Below, one piece after another: positions 19,107-27,942 of a DNA stretch of 64,000 nucleotides. The position numbers and the translations under genes were made by a program. The notes beneath the pieces are model-generated. The model did not search any database and had not been told where the DNA came from. It saw only the letters and a program-made list of their open reading frames with translations. Source of the stretch: Acidobacteriota bacterium (GTDB taxonomy: Bacteria; Acidobacteriota; Terriglobia; Acidiferrales; UBA7541); contig JABCZJ010000001.1 of the NCBI GenBank assembly GCA_013289715.1, positions 1-64,000 on the forward strand, given 5' to 3'. The number at the start of each line of letters is the position of its first letter. Positions within the stretch are counted from its first letter, which is position 1.

Positions 19107-20300
19107 ATGACTAAAAGAAGGCGTGTGGATAAGGTTGCCAAAGCCCCCACGAGACAGAATCGCGTGAAAGTCGTGGTGTGCGTTGCGATGCTGCTGGCCG
19201 GGCTCAGCTACTGGAGATTTGCAAACCGACAAACCGTTCAGGCGACTAGACTTCCCCAGGCGACGATGGCGGAAGCCGTGCCCACTGCCACGAGCGGTTT
19301 CGCACCGACCGTTGAAAACAAAAACACCCCGGCCGGGACTGCACCTGCGGGAATGGCCTGGATCCCGGGTGGCGAATTCTCGATGGGCGCACAGGATCCG
19401 CCGGGAATGGACAAGGTCGGAATGCAGGCTACGCTGGATTCACGTCCCGTTCACCGCGTGTATGTTGACGGCTTCTGGATCGATAAGACTGACGTCACGA
19501 ACGGGGAGTTCGCCAAGTTTGTGAAAGCCACGGGGTACGTCACCGTGGCGGAACGCAAACCCAAGGCGGAGGATTTTCCAGGAGCGCCGCCGGAAAACCT
19601 GGTAGCGGGATCGGTGGTTTTCTCGCCTCCGGACCACGAAGTTCCCTTGAACGACCATTATCAATGGTGGACGTACATCCCGGGCGCGAACTGGCGCCAT
19701 CCGCTGGGCCCTGCTGCCAGCATTCAGGGAAAGGCGGACTATCCTGTGGTGCACGTTGCCTACGACGATGCTGCGGCCTATGCAAGATGGGCCGGTAAGC
19801 GATTGCCGACCGAAGCCGAATGGGAATTCGCGGCACGAGGCGGACTGACGGGACAACCGTTTGTTTGGGGCGATGAGTTTCGACCGAAAGGACAGTGGAT
19901 GGCCAATACGTTTCAAGGTCATTTTCCGGACAAGGATACCGGAGAAGATCACTACCCAGGGATCACAGCAGTCGGACGGTTTCCGGCGAACGGCTACGGA
20001 CTCTATGATATGGCGGGGAACGTGTGGCAGTGGACGAGCGATTGGTATCGCCCGGATTACTATCAGCAATTGGCGGCTGGCGGCGGTGTGGCGCGAAATC
20101 CAAAGGGCCCGGATTCACCTTACGACCCCGACGAACCGAAGGAGCGAAAGAAAACGCAACGGGGAGGTTCGTTTCTTTGCACCGATCAGTATTGCTCACG
20201 CTACATGGTGGGCACTCGGGGAAAAGGTGAGGTGAGCACGGGGACGAATCACCTCGGTTTCCGCTGCGTGAAAGACGTGTTGCCGGCCGTCAGTCAATAA
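19107..20300 (+). CDS. Formylglycine-generating enzyme (sulfatase activator)
   Basis: A 397-aa FGE-sulfatase-domain (SUMF1-like) protein with an N-terminal membrane anchor/signal at about 23-42. The catalytic domain begins at GMAWIPGGEFSMGAQ and includes RLPTEAEWEFAARGG, GLYDMAGNVWQW and the terminal LGFRC. The two copper-binding active-site cysteines of true FGE are present: Cys358 and Cys363 in GGSFLCTDQYCSRY. Many FGE-domain relatives lack them, so this one should oxidise the sulfatase Cys to formylglycine. The window encodes two sulfatases with the C-T-A-G-R target motif. An operator copy shared with other genes of the window lies 79 bp upstream. AGGA precedes the ATG. Confidence 0.88.
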   Translation: MTKRRRVDKVAKAPTRQNRVKVVVCVAMLLAGLSYWRFANRQTVQATRLPQATMAEAVPTATSGFAPTVENKNTPAGTAPAGMAWIPGGEFSMGAQDPPGMDKVGMQATLDSRPVHRVYVDGFWIDKTDVTNGEFAKFVKATGYVTVAERKPKAEDFPGAPPENLVAGSVVFSPPDHEVPLNDHYQWWTYIPGANWRHPLGPAASIQGKADYPVVHVAYDDAAAYARWAGKRLPTEAEWEFAARGGLTGQPFVWGDEFRPKGQWMANTFQGHFPDKDTGEDHYPGITAVGRFPANGYGLYDMAGNVWQWTSDWYRPDYYQQLAAGGGVARNPKGPDSPYDPDEPKERKKTQRGGSFLCTDQYCSRYMVGTRGKGEVSTGTNHLGFRCVKDVLPAVSQ

Positions 20301-20310
20301 CTCAGTATCG

Positions 20311-20841
20311 TCAATCTGCGTCTGTCTTTGTCGTCGCTCCAGTTCGGAAGAACAGGGACCAGAACTTATCCTCGCCCAGTACTCGCCGCAATTCCCGGAA
20401 CGCAAAGAGTGGAAGGAAAGTACAAAATACGACGACGCTCCGGGCAAGGAGTTCGTTGATGCGTATCTCGTGGTACGCGGTTGCAAAGTTTTCTCCATGC
20501 CAGCGTCGTTTGATCACTTCCTCGATGATGTGAAAGGCGAACACGAGCAAGCTGAACAGAAACGCCTTATAAGTTGCCGACTGAAATAGTGGCTTGAGTT
20601 CATGTTTCCTGCCAAGGTGTGCGTATTCCCCGATAAGAATCACTTTCGCGACCACCAGAGCGTTGATCAAGGCCGTGCCAAAAACGAAATACGAGACGTG
20701 AAATTCATTTAGCAGCAACATGCTGTAGGTGGCAAAAGCGCAAAAGAAGAACGCCAGATACAAGAAGATCCCAATAAACTCCTGCAATTCGTGGACGGCC
20801 TTTTGCTTGACGATCGCGCGCTTGGAAATTTCGGCATTCAT
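20311..20841 (-). CDS. Four-TM membrane protein of unknown function
   Basis: A 176-aa protein with about four membrane segments (around residues 22-44, 50-72, 90-108 and 133-150), charged ends and a conserved-looking HIIEEVIKRRWHG loop. No domain recognised. AGGAGG lies 4 bp before the ATG, an unusually strong site. It converges with the FGE gene 10 bp away. Confidence 0.7.
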   Translation of the reverse strand: MNAEISKRAIVKQKAVHELQEFIGIFLYLAFFFCAFATYSMLLLNEFHVSYFVFGTALINALVVAKVILIGEYAHLGRKHELKPLFQSATYKAFLFSLLVFAFHIIEEVIKRRWHGENFATAYHEIRINELLARSVVVFCTFLPLFAFRELRRVLGEDKFWSLFFRTGATTKTDAD

Positions 20842-21112
20842 CTAGCCTCCTGATTTTCGTTATGCCTCCTTGATCGTTTATCTCGGTCCCGTCAAGGGTT
20901 CCGGCTCCGCCTATAGAACTGCTCGGAACAAGCGCGTCGAATGCGAACACCGATCCGATCCGCGTCATTGCGTGGAAATGGCATCAGGGGCTTCCCCCCG
21001 CGTGTGATTGGAGAATCGCGGGCACGCGTACCTTTCGAACCAGCTGAATCGCAAGCAAGACCCCTACTATGACTCCGGGGTTGGAATCACCAGGCAATTC
21101 GCAGCTCCCGGG

Positions 21113-21736
21113 CTAATTCTCGCCGGGCGTTCCTTTCCAATCGATAAGATCGACCAACTTCCAGGGATTCTGACTGAGATCGATTTGCAGTTGTCCTTCC
21201 TTATCCATCACGAGTTGAGCGGCCGGATACAAAAGACCTGAGTTCTTGCTCTTGTCCTGGTCATTCAAGTCCAGTTCACCTGCTGTCAAGTTGAAGGATT
21301 GAGATTGCGTGTCAAAAAAGGCTTCACCGAATCTGATTTGACGGTTGGTGATAAAGCGAATTTTCCGCCCGGTTGGAGTTGCAATCAGCCGGATATAACT
21401 GAGGTCGTAGCCAAGCGTGCCGGTAATCGATATGTGACCTACCGCCTTCATTTTCGTCAGGGCGTTCACCAGCCCCTGGTTCTGGCCCTTCGTGAACGCG
21501 TCCACCAGGATCTGCCGGTCCGCCGGAGTCGAAAAATCGTAAATAATCACGCTTATGCCGATGTTTTGGCCGAGCTGTGTGCCTGTGCCCATGGCAGTGG
21601 CTTCAATGGTTTCCGCTTTCACCCTGTCACCGGATAAGCCGGAAGCGCTTCCGATGAGCAGCAGGCCAACGAGCAACAGGAAGCTGGTTGCGAGCGTGAG
21701 AATCTGTGAACCTGTCCTCTTATGGAATCGACGCAT
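21113..21736 (-). CDS. Secreted protein, paralogue of the 40598 gene
   Basis: A 207-aa exported protein. After a signal segment (TLATSFLLLVGLLLIGSASG) it has ETIEATAMG, VIIYDFSTPADRQILVDAF, GTLGYDLSYIR and the terminal NPWKLVDLIDW. The protein at 40598 shares all of these (ETIQAQAMG, DSYSTPDDQKALLDAF, GTLGYDVAYVR, GPWNLVNVME), so the two are paralogues of one family that I cannot name. The ATG at 21736 is chosen over the upstream one because GGAAGGGG sits just before it. Both paralogues have an operator copy upstream, here 89 bp from the ATG. Confidence 0.75.
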   Translation of the reverse strand: MRRFHKRTGSQILTLATSFLLLVGLLLIGSASGLSGDRVKAETIEATAMGTGTQLGQNIGISVIIYDFSTPADRQILVDAFTKGQNQGLVNALTKMKAVGHISITGTLGYDLSYIRLIATPTGRKIRFITNRQIRFGEAFFDTQSQSFNLTAGELDLNDQDKSKNSGLLYPAAQLVMDKEGQLQIDLSQNPWKLVDLIDWKGTPGEN

Positions 21737-21824
21737 TTTATTTCCCCTTCCTCTGAAGCCCGTGGGATACACGACTGGGCGCCAGAGAGCGCAATAATGA
21801 AGCGGCGGGCAGGCCCAATGGAAT

Positions 21825-21838
21825 TGTCAGTAATGACA
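21825..21838 (-). promoter_or_regulatory. TGTYA-N4-TGACA operator copy, divergent region
   Basis: Read on the minus strand: TGTCATTACTGACA followed by ATT. It lies 89 bp before the ATG of the minus-strand secreted protein and 166 bp before the plus-strand Crp/Fnr gene, so it could serve either or both. Confidence 0.6.
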
Positions 21839-22003
21839 GGGTCAGGCCGAATCGGTTTTCTGTGCTGACTTCTGACACTTTCGGCCGCTCTACAATGCAA
21901 ATGGGTTTTCAACTCCAAGAAGAAGGAGTTATCGCCACTTTAAAAATTTGTTAATATACTCACCGCAAAAATCTGTGCCCGCTAGGGCTTTCGGGAGTTC
22001 GCG

Positions 22004-22696
22004 ATGCCATCGCCTAGCCGGTTGTCGAACCGACGCCGCCGGACCCAAATGCCGATCACGGCTTTTGATCCCAAAGCTTTTTTAGCGAGTGCCGGCATCG
22101 GAAGGACAATTCGTCATTTCAACCCAAAACAAATCATTTTCTCGCAAGGAGAGCGTGCGGACGCTGTGCTTTACATTCAGGACGGGACGGCACGGCTGAG
22201 CGTGGTCTCCAAACAAGGCAAGGAAGCGACCATTGCATTGCTCGGCCCAGGTGATTTCTTAGGCGAGGGATGTATCGCTTCGGATCAGCCCTTCCACATG
22301 ACGACGGCCACCGCGACCACTCGCTGCTCCGTGCTGAAGATCGAAAAGAAAGAAATGCTCCGGACGCTCCACGAGGAACACAAATTCTCGGACATGTTTG
22401 TTGCCTATGTGGTGGGCCGCCACAACCGCACGCAGTCGGACCTGGTGGATCAACTTTTCAATTCAACCGAAAGGCGGCTAGCACGAGCCCTTCTCATATT
22501 GACCCGCTTTGGGAAGGAAGGCAGGTCGGAGGCTCTCACCCCTGGGATCAGTCAGCAGACTCTGGCGGAAATGATCGGTACAACCCGTTCGCACGTGAAT
22601 GTCTTCTTGAACAGATTCAGAAAGCTTGGCTTTATCGAGTACAACGGCGGGTTGAAGGTGCATAGTTCCCTGCTAAGCGTTGTGCTTCACGAATAG
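22004..22696 (+). CDS. Crp/Fnr-family transcriptional regulator
   Basis: A 230-aa regulator. A cyclic-nucleotide-binding fold spans about residues 35-145 (FSQGERADAVLYIQDG, LLGPGDFLGEGC) and a winged helix about 160-225. The recognition helix reads TTRSHVNVFLNRFRKLGF and the wing IEYNGGLKVHSSLL, typical of an acidobacterial/proteobacterial Crp subgroup with no Fe-S cysteines of the Fnr type. Effector unknown. GGGAG lies 7 bp ahead of the ATG at 22004; an internal Met at 22049 is an alternative. An operator copy lies in its upstream region, making it the leading candidate to recognise that motif (inference). Confidence 0.88.
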   Translation: MPSPSRLSNRRRRTQMPITAFDPKAFLASAGIGRTIRHFNPKQIIFSQGERADAVLYIQDGTARLSVVSKQGKEATIALLGPGDFLGEGCIASDQPFHMTTATATTRCSVLKIEKKEMLRTLHEEHKFSDMFVAYVVGRHNRTQSDLVDQLFNSTERRLARALLILTRFGKEGRSEALTPGISQQTLAEMIGTTRSHVNVFLNRFRKLGFIEYNGGLKVHSSLLSVVLHE

Positions 22697-23018
22697 CTAA
22701 GCATGAGCGTTCTGCGTGGCACGGTTTTATAAGCAGTTAGGACTCGCCATAGAGCAATCTGGCCGTTTAAAAAAGTGTACAATTTTGAACACTTGCGCCT
22801 TCGCTCGGTGGTACACTCTGCGACCAGCGTTCGTACCTGACGCCTAACTGAGGTGGTCTTTCAAATCGTATCGGCGATGCGCGTCGCCGGTGAATTGTCA
22901 CTTCTAGAAAAATTACGGCAGAACAACCTGCAGCAATAGGCCCGCCCGCTTGAAGCATTCCTGCCCTGCGGGTGTCCGCACGGCTATTCGCCGCTGACCT
23001 TTAGTTCGGAGACAGGTG
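22697..23018. other. Intergenic with inverted repeat, upstream of MASE1 kinase
   Basis: No gene. It holds the near-perfect inverted repeat at 22773-22794 and, at 22896, TGTCACTTCTAGAA, which matches only the first half of the recurrent operator. Confidence 0.5.
22773..22794. repeat. 22-bp inverted repeat, possible operator
   Basis: Arms AAGTGTACAA and TTGAACACTT around a central TT; nine of ten arm positions pair. It lies about 225 bp before the MASE1 kinase start and 76 bp after the crp-like stop. No T-run follows, so an operator is more likely than a terminator. Confidence 0.5.
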
Positions 23019-25394
23019 ATGGAAGCTGGCTCCAATCGACGCGCATCGAGTTTCGCAGCAGCGCATTCGCTATTGCGGACAGCGATCCTGGTGTGCGCGG
23101 TCGCCATGTTGTCTTACTTCGCTTCAAAATTAGGCGGCGCGCTGGTGCTGCACCCGCAAATGCTTTCGCCGCTTTGGCCCGGCTGCGTGCTTCTGGTGTC
23201 CTTGCTGCTGCTGGTCCCAGGAAGGAAGTGGCCGGTCCTCATCGTGACAGCCCTAGCCGTGTTTTTTTTCTATGACCGGCGCAACGGAGTGCTGGCCGGT
23301 ACGGCTACCTGGCTGATTTTGGCTGACACGGTGGAAATTCTCACCGCCGCATTGTGTCTTAGCTATTTTTTTGAGGGGTTACCTCGGCTAAATAGTGTAA
23401 AGGCGTTGGCTAAGTTTTCATTGTTTGCGGTGATCCTAGCGCCAGCGGCGGGAGCCTTTGTCGGCGCGCTCGCCGTCTCGGGGACCTATTGGATGAATTG
23501 GAGGACGAGTTTTTTTTCCGAAGCTCTGGGGTTCCTTACTTTGATGCCCGCTATTTTTAGTTGGGTCGGCAAAGGCTCGCCCGGGAGCGACAAGTCGCGT
23601 TCGTACTATTTCGAAGGCGCTGTACTGATCGTTGGCCTGGCAATTTTCGGATATCTGACGTTCGTCGCTCCCGGGACGAGCACCCTACCGGCACTGTTCT
23701 ACTCCCTCGTGCCATTCATGTTGTGGTCCGCATTGCGATTTGGGTCGATGGGGGTCAGCACTTCGGTGGTTTTAGTTGCAGTTCTCTCGATATGGGGTGC
23801 GACCCATGGCCGCGGTCCGTTCACCGGACCGCAACCGATCAATAACGTCTTGTCGTTGCAGCTATTCTTATTCTTTGCAGCAGCACCTTTTATGGTCCTC
23901 GCCGTCCTCGTCGAAGAGCGCAAGACGGCAGCGGATGAGCTCGGCGAGAGTGAGGAAAAATTCCGCAGTGTCTTCCGGGATGCCGGCATGGGAATGGCGA
24001 TCGTTTCACCAGAAGGCCGTTTCCTTGCTGGCAATCAGGCATTTTCCACGTTCATCGGATATACCGAAAAGGAACTTCTGGGCAGGACCGTCGAATCGGT
24101 TACTCATCCGGAAGACTGGCCGACGTTTTCGCAGAGGTTGAGCCAAGCGCTGGCGGACGGAGCCAGCTTCCAGGGCGTGGAAAAGCGCTGTCTGCACAAA
24201 GACGGAAAAGTGCTGTGCGGGGAGTGCAGTGCTTCGTTGATACGGGATATTCACGGGAAGCCGCAGTATTTCGTCGCCGAAGTGCTGGATATCACCGAAC
24301 GCAAACGCGCAAACCAGAACCTGATCGAGAGTGAAGAGCGGTTTCGTCTGGTTGCCAATTCAGCCCCGGTGCTGATCTGGATGTCCGGAATCGACAAACT
24401 GCGCACTTTCTTCAACAAGTGCTGGCTCGATTTCACCGGTCGCGCTGAGGAACAAGAGCTTGGGGAAGGCTGGGCGCAGGGAGTGCATCCGGCAGACCTG
24501 GAGCATTGTCTCGGTATCTACAGCGGTGCGTTCGACGCCCGGGTGGATTTCGAGATGGAATACCGTCTGCGACGCTATGATGGAAAATATCGCTGGGTAG
24601 TTGACTATGGTGTACCCAGAATTGAGTCCGATGGAACTTTCTGCGGGTATATCGGCTCTTGTGTTGACATCACGGACCGCAAGTTGAACGCAGAGTCGCT
24701 CGAAGAGCTGAGCGGACGCCTGATCGCGGCGCAAGAGGAAGAGCGCGGGCGCATCGCCAGAGAGCTGCACGACGACTTCAGCCAGCGACTGGCTTTGCTG
24801 GGAATCGGACTTTCGCGACTATGGAAGAAGCGGCCGGAGTCTGAAGAAGACGAAAGAACCCTGGTGCGGGAATTATGGAATCGCACCCAGGAAATATCTT
24901 CTGACGTTCATCGCCTTTCGCATCAACTCCATTCCAGCAAATTGGAGCACGTGGGTCTCGGGCCCGCTCTCATGGGACTTTGTGAAGAGATCAGCGAGAA
25001 GTATGGAATTCAGGTTGAATTTACCGACCGCGAAGCTCCTTTGCAAATCCCGAAAGATGTGGCGCTGTGTCTGTTCCGGGTTACCCAGGAAGCGCTGAGC
25101 AACGTGGTTAAACACAGTCAAGCAAAGCAAGCCCGGGTGGAACTTGGTAACGCGAATAATGAAATCCGCTTGCGGATCGTGGATGCCGGCCTGGGTTTCG
25201 ATGTTGCTCTGAGCAACACCGACGCGGGAATCGGACTCGTCGGAATGCGCGAGCGGCTGCGACTGGTTGGCGGAAGACTGTCGGTACATTCCGCGCCCGC
25301 ACGAGGGACGGAAATTCTTGCGGAGGTTCCGCTATCGGTTTCCGCTGATGAGGCACATGCAAGAACAACTACTGCGGGAGGGATTCGATCATGA
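23019..25394 (+). CDS. MASE1-PAS-PAS histidine kinase (HisKA_3)
   Basis: A 791-aa membrane sensor kinase. The MASE1 domain (about residues 10-290) has eight or so hydrophobic segments including SPLWPGCVLLVSLLLLVPGR. Two PAS/PAC domains follow at about 310-430 and 440-560. The HisKA_3 domain then keeps its phosphoacceptor in ARELHDDFSQR, and the HATPase carries RVTQEALSNVVKH, DAGLGF and GIGLVGM. It should autophosphorylate and pass phosphate to the NarL-type regulator whose ATG overlaps its stop by 4 bp. GGAG precedes GTGATG; the ATG at 23019 is chosen. MASE1 ligands are mostly unknown. Confidence 0.9.
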   Translation: MEAGSNRRASSFAAAHSLLRTAILVCAVAMLSYFASKLGGALVLHPQMLSPLWPGCVLLVSLLLLVPGRKWPVLIVTALAVFFFYDRRNGVLAGTATWLILADTVEILTAALCLSYFFEGLPRLNSVKALAKFSLFAVILAPAAGAFVGALAVSGTYWMNWRTSFFSEALGFLTLMPAIFSWVGKGSPGSDKSRSYYFEGAVLIVGLAIFGYLTFVAPGTSTLPALFYSLVPFMLWSALRFGSMGVSTSVVLVAVLSIWGATHGRGPFTGPQPINNVLSLQLFLFFAAAPFMVLAVLVEERKTAADELGESEEKFRSVFRDAGMGMAIVSPEGRFLAGNQAFSTFIGYTEKELLGRTVESVTHPEDWPTFSQRLSQALADGASFQGVEKRCLHKDGKVLCGECSASLIRDIHGKPQYFVAEVLDITERKRANQNLIESEERFRLVANSAPVLIWMSGIDKLRTFFNKCWLDFTGRAEEQELGEGWAQGVHPADLEHCLGIYSGAFDARVDFEMEYRLRRYDGKYRWVVDYGVPRIESDGTFCGYIGSCVDITDRKLNAESLEELSGRLIAAQEEERGRIARELHDDFSQRLALLGIGLSRLWKKRPESEEDERTLVRELWNRTQEISSDVHRLSHQLHSSKLEHVGLGPALMGLCEEISEKYGIQVEFTDREAPLQIPKDVALCLFRVTQEALSNVVKHSQAKQARVELGNANNEIRLRIVDAGLGFDVALSNTDAGIGLVGMRERLRLVGGRLSVHSAPARGTEILAEVPLSVSADEAHARTTTAGGIRS

Positions 25395-26029
25395 GACGCC
25401 CACGTGTACTGCTGGCAGATGACCATCAGATGTTGATTGATGCGCTGAAAAGCGTTCTGGAACCCCGCTGTGAAGTAGTCGGCTCGGTGACCGACGGGCG
25501 TTCGCTTCTGGAAGCTGCCGAGAAGTTGCGACCCGACGTCATCGTGGTCGATATTGCCATGCCCCAGCTAAATGGGCTGGACGCCGGCAGGAAACTGCAA
25601 CAGAAGATGCCTGCCGTAAAACTTATTTTCATGACGATGAATGAGGACCCTTATCTAGTAGGAGAGGCTTTTCGCGCCGGGGCATCGGCCTTTCTTCTGA
25701 AGCAGGCAGCAGGCTTCGAGTTGATCGACGCGATTGAAAAAGTGCTGAAGGGAGTCAGATATGTGACTCCCCGCGCCGCAAAGGGTCTGGCGAGTATCTC
25801 GATGCGAGAGCCCAAGGCCCGCGAACATGTCCCTGGACCAAGCGGACGAGAACGGGAAGTCATTCAGCTATTGGCAGAAGGCCGCACGATGAAGGAAGCA
25901 GCTAGCGTGCTGAAAATAACCACCCGCACCGTCGCGGCGCACAAGTACCACGCCATGGAAATTCTGCAGATTAAGACAAACGCCGAACTCGTTCAATACG
26001 CCATCAAGAGCAAAATCATCTCCGTCTAA
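25391..26029 (+). CDS. NarL/LuxR-type response regulator
   Basis: A 212-aa regulator with a receiver at about 4-120 (ADDHQMLIDAL, phosphoacceptor Asp in VIVVDIAMPQLNGLDA, Lys in LLKQA) and a LuxR-type helix-turn-helix at about 148-205 (SGREREVIQLLAEGRTMKEA then KITTRTVAAHKYHAM). It overlaps the MASE1 kinase gene by 4 bp (ATGA), so the two form a cognate pair. Targets are not evident. Confidence 0.92.
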   Translation: MRRPRVLLADDHQMLIDALKSVLEPRCEVVGSVTDGRSLLEAAEKLRPDVIVVDIAMPQLNGLDAGRKLQQKMPAVKLIFMTMNEDPYLVGEAFRAGASAFLLKQAAGFELIDAIEKVLKGVRYVTPRAAKGLASISMREPKAREHVPGPSGREREVIQLLAEGRTMKEAASVLKITTRTVAAHKYHAMEILQIKTNAELVQYAIKSKIISV

Positions 26030-26049
26030 CGAAGCGAATTCTTCCTTAC

Positions 26050-26063
26050 TGTTAATTTTGCCA
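26050..26063 (+). promoter_or_regulatory. Weak TGTYA-N4-TGACA copy
   Basis: TGTTAATTTTGCCA then ATAT, 158 bp before the lone receiver gene. One mismatch in the better conserved half-site, so uncertain. Confidence 0.3.
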
Positions 26064-26221
26064 ATATCCAGTCGCGTGAATCGCGCCCAAGATAGCTGTG
26101 GATGCCTACCTCCACGCTGAGCAAGATGAACTCGAGAGCCGAGATCGATGAGCCTTTCACGTTGCACCGGCGTCCCCAATTCGTTGTGGAGGCCTAGAGA
26201 CCCGCTCAGGGATGAGCTCGC

Positions 26222-26629
26222 ATGAGTCGAAAACGGGTGTTAGTCGCGGATGATCTCGCTCCCGTGTTGAGCACCGTGGCCGCATTGTTGCGCGAGTCAT
26301 TCGATGTTGTTGGCACGGTTTCCGATGGACGAGCGGCTCTGGAAGCGACGCTGAAGCTCCAGCCCGACCTGGTGGTTTTGGACATATCGATGCCGTTAAT
26401 GAGTGGAATCGAGGTCGCGGAAGAACTTACGCGACAAGGCAACAAAGCCAAGATCGTATTTCTCACGGTTCACGAGGATCAGGACATTCTGAGCACCTGC
26501 CGGGCCGCCGGCGGCCTGGGATACGTGATCAAGGTACTGATGGATACGGATTTGGTGCTGGCGATGAATGAGGCGCTGGCTGGCCATGCCTTTACGTCTT
26601 GCTTTCCGTCTGACGAGGACATGCATTAA
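26222..26629 (+). CDS. Single-domain response regulator
   Basis: A 135-aa receiver with no output domain: acidic residues in ADDLAPVL, phosphoacceptor Asp in LVVLDISMPLMSGIEV, Thr in FLTVHED and Lys in YVIKVL. It ends 15 residues after the last receiver helix. It may act by protein contact or as a phosphate sink for the neighbouring MASE1 kinase, whose receiver it resembles in sequence. A separate promoter is likely, as about 190 bp separate it from the LuxR-type gene. Confidence 0.85.
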   Translation: MSRKRVLVADDLAPVLSTVAALLRESFDVVGTVSDGRAALEATLKLQPDLVVLDISMPLMSGIEVAEELTRQGNKAKIVFLTVHEDQDILSTCRAAGGLGYVIKVLMDTDLVLAMNEALAGHAFTSCFPSDEDMH

Positions 26630-26742
26630 GCAGGAATGGCTGTGTGTTGTTGGCAAGGTTGCAGCGATGCCGATCACGGTTGACCGGCACGTTAAACGCG
26701 GTAAATAGACGCGCCTTAAATTCCAATGGGAGAGCAAACACA

Positions 26743-27207
26743 ATGAAACTTGTAGCAGCAGCTTTGTTGGTGTCGGCCTGCGTCGGGCTAGGTTTCGCGC
26801 AGTCGCAGGCGCCACCGGCCAAAGGCCCGAGCGTGGCGGAAACAGTCAAGCAAATCGAACACGACTGGGTTGATGCGGCGATTGCGGGTAATGCTGACAA
26901 AGTTAGCGAGATCCTCGCCGACGATTGGATCGGCGTCGGTTACGACGGCACCAAGGAAACGAAGCAGAAGCATCTGGCGGACATGAAAACGGGCACGGCG
27001 AAGCTTGCGTCCTTCGAATTCGGGCCCATGGATGTGAAGGTGTTGGGGAGCGTTGCCGTCGTCCAGGGCAGCAATACCGAAAAAAGCACGACCAGCGATG
27101 GCAAAGATTCGAGTGGGAAATTTGCCTGGATGGATGTCTTTGTTAAGCGCGACGGCAAGTGGGTGATCGTCCGCTCGCAAAGCACGGAGTCAACGGTTCG
27201 AGAATGA
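26743..27207 (+). CDS. Secreted DUF4440/SnoaL-like protein
   Basis: A 154-aa exported protein of the NTF2-like fold (DUF4440 type). The signal peptide ends at GLGFAQSQA. Then come VKQIEHDWVDAAIAGNADKV, ILADDWIGVGYDG and the C-terminal WMDVFVKRDGKWVIVRSQST, the usual family pattern. The ATG at 26743 follows GGGAG and opens directly on the signal peptide; an open frame back to 26644 is not used. Such proteins may bind small ligands, and catalysis is not shown. It is followed 45 bp on by the DUF4136 gene, so the two may be co-transcribed. Confidence 0.8.
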   Translation: MKLVAAALLVSACVGLGFAQSQAPPAKGPSVAETVKQIEHDWVDAAIAGNADKVSEILADDWIGVGYDGTKETKQKHLADMKTGTAKLASFEFGPMDVKVLGSVAVVQGSNTEKSTTSDGKDSSGKFAWMDVFVKRDGKWVIVRSQSTESTVRE

Positions 27208-27252
27208 TTTTCTGGCAGCTTTCAAGAAAACCGATTTGCAAAAGGAGAGCGC

Positions 27253-27768
27253 ATGAAAACACGGTTTCTAGTCGCTATCGCGCTTCTGATTGGCCTCGCC
27301 TTTAGCGCGGCTTCCGCGCAGGATGTTTACGTAACCTCGAGTCCCAGTGCGAGTTTTTCTCAATATCACACCTATGCCTGGGGACAACAGCAGAACCCCA
27401 ACCAGATCGCCAGTCCATTTCTGGCGCAGGAAGCGAAAACCCAGATCAACACGCAGATGCAGAGCAAGGGCCTCAAGTTGGTCCAGGAGTCAGAGAATCC
27501 AGATTTGATAGTGGTGGGCAGCGGCGGGATGAAGACGCAGACCTCGTATCAGGCTTGGGGCATGCGCGGAATTGGCGGCGGAATGGGCGGGATCACTCCG
27601 GAGCAGAACGTGACCGGCACACTGATCGTCGATATTTACGACGTGAAAGCCAAAGAATTGGTCTGGCGCGGCGTCGGTCAGGGCACCTTGAACGAAAAGA
27701 ACTCGCAGAAAAATATGCAGCTGGTGGACAAAGCGGTCGCCAAGATGTTCAAGAAATATCCGTCGTAG
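27253..27768 (+). CDS. Secreted DUF4136 protein
   Basis: A 171-aa envelope protein. The signal peptide is residues 1-22 (FSAASA). The mature part has the DUF4136 pattern: SFSQYHTYAWG near the N-terminus, NPDLIVVGSGG in the middle and GTLIVDIYDVKAKELVWRGV near the end. No lipobox Cys is present, so a soluble periplasmic form is expected. AAAGGAG precedes the ATG. Function unknown. Confidence 0.85.
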   Translation: MKTRFLVAIALLIGLAFSAASAQDVYVTSSPSASFSQYHTYAWGQQQNPNQIASPFLAQEAKTQINTQMQSKGLKLVQESENPDLIVVGSGGMKTQTSYQAWGMRGIGGGMGGITPEQNVTGTLIVDIYDVKAKELVWRGVGQGTLNEKNSQKNMQLVDKAVAKMFKKYPS

Positions 27769-27801
27769 CGCTCCGCTGATTGCGGTGAGCCCCGGCAAGA
27801 T

Positions 27802-27815
27802 TGTCACTTTGACTA
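27802..27815 (+). promoter_or_regulatory. Degenerate operator-like site before sulfatase 1
   Basis: TGTCACTTTGACTATTACC resembles the operator, but the spacer is 3 bp and the second half is TGACT. It lies about 130 bp before the sulfatase start. Confidence 0.25.
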
Positions 27816-27942
27816 TTACCACACCCGAGTTCGGAGTTCAGTATGCCTGCGATTCTGAACCTGCGCCGCGACTCTTGCGTGGAGGAATCAGTCCTCCCGT
27901 TTTCCCCCAGGAAGAGAAAAGCAAAGATTGAGGAGAGCACAC

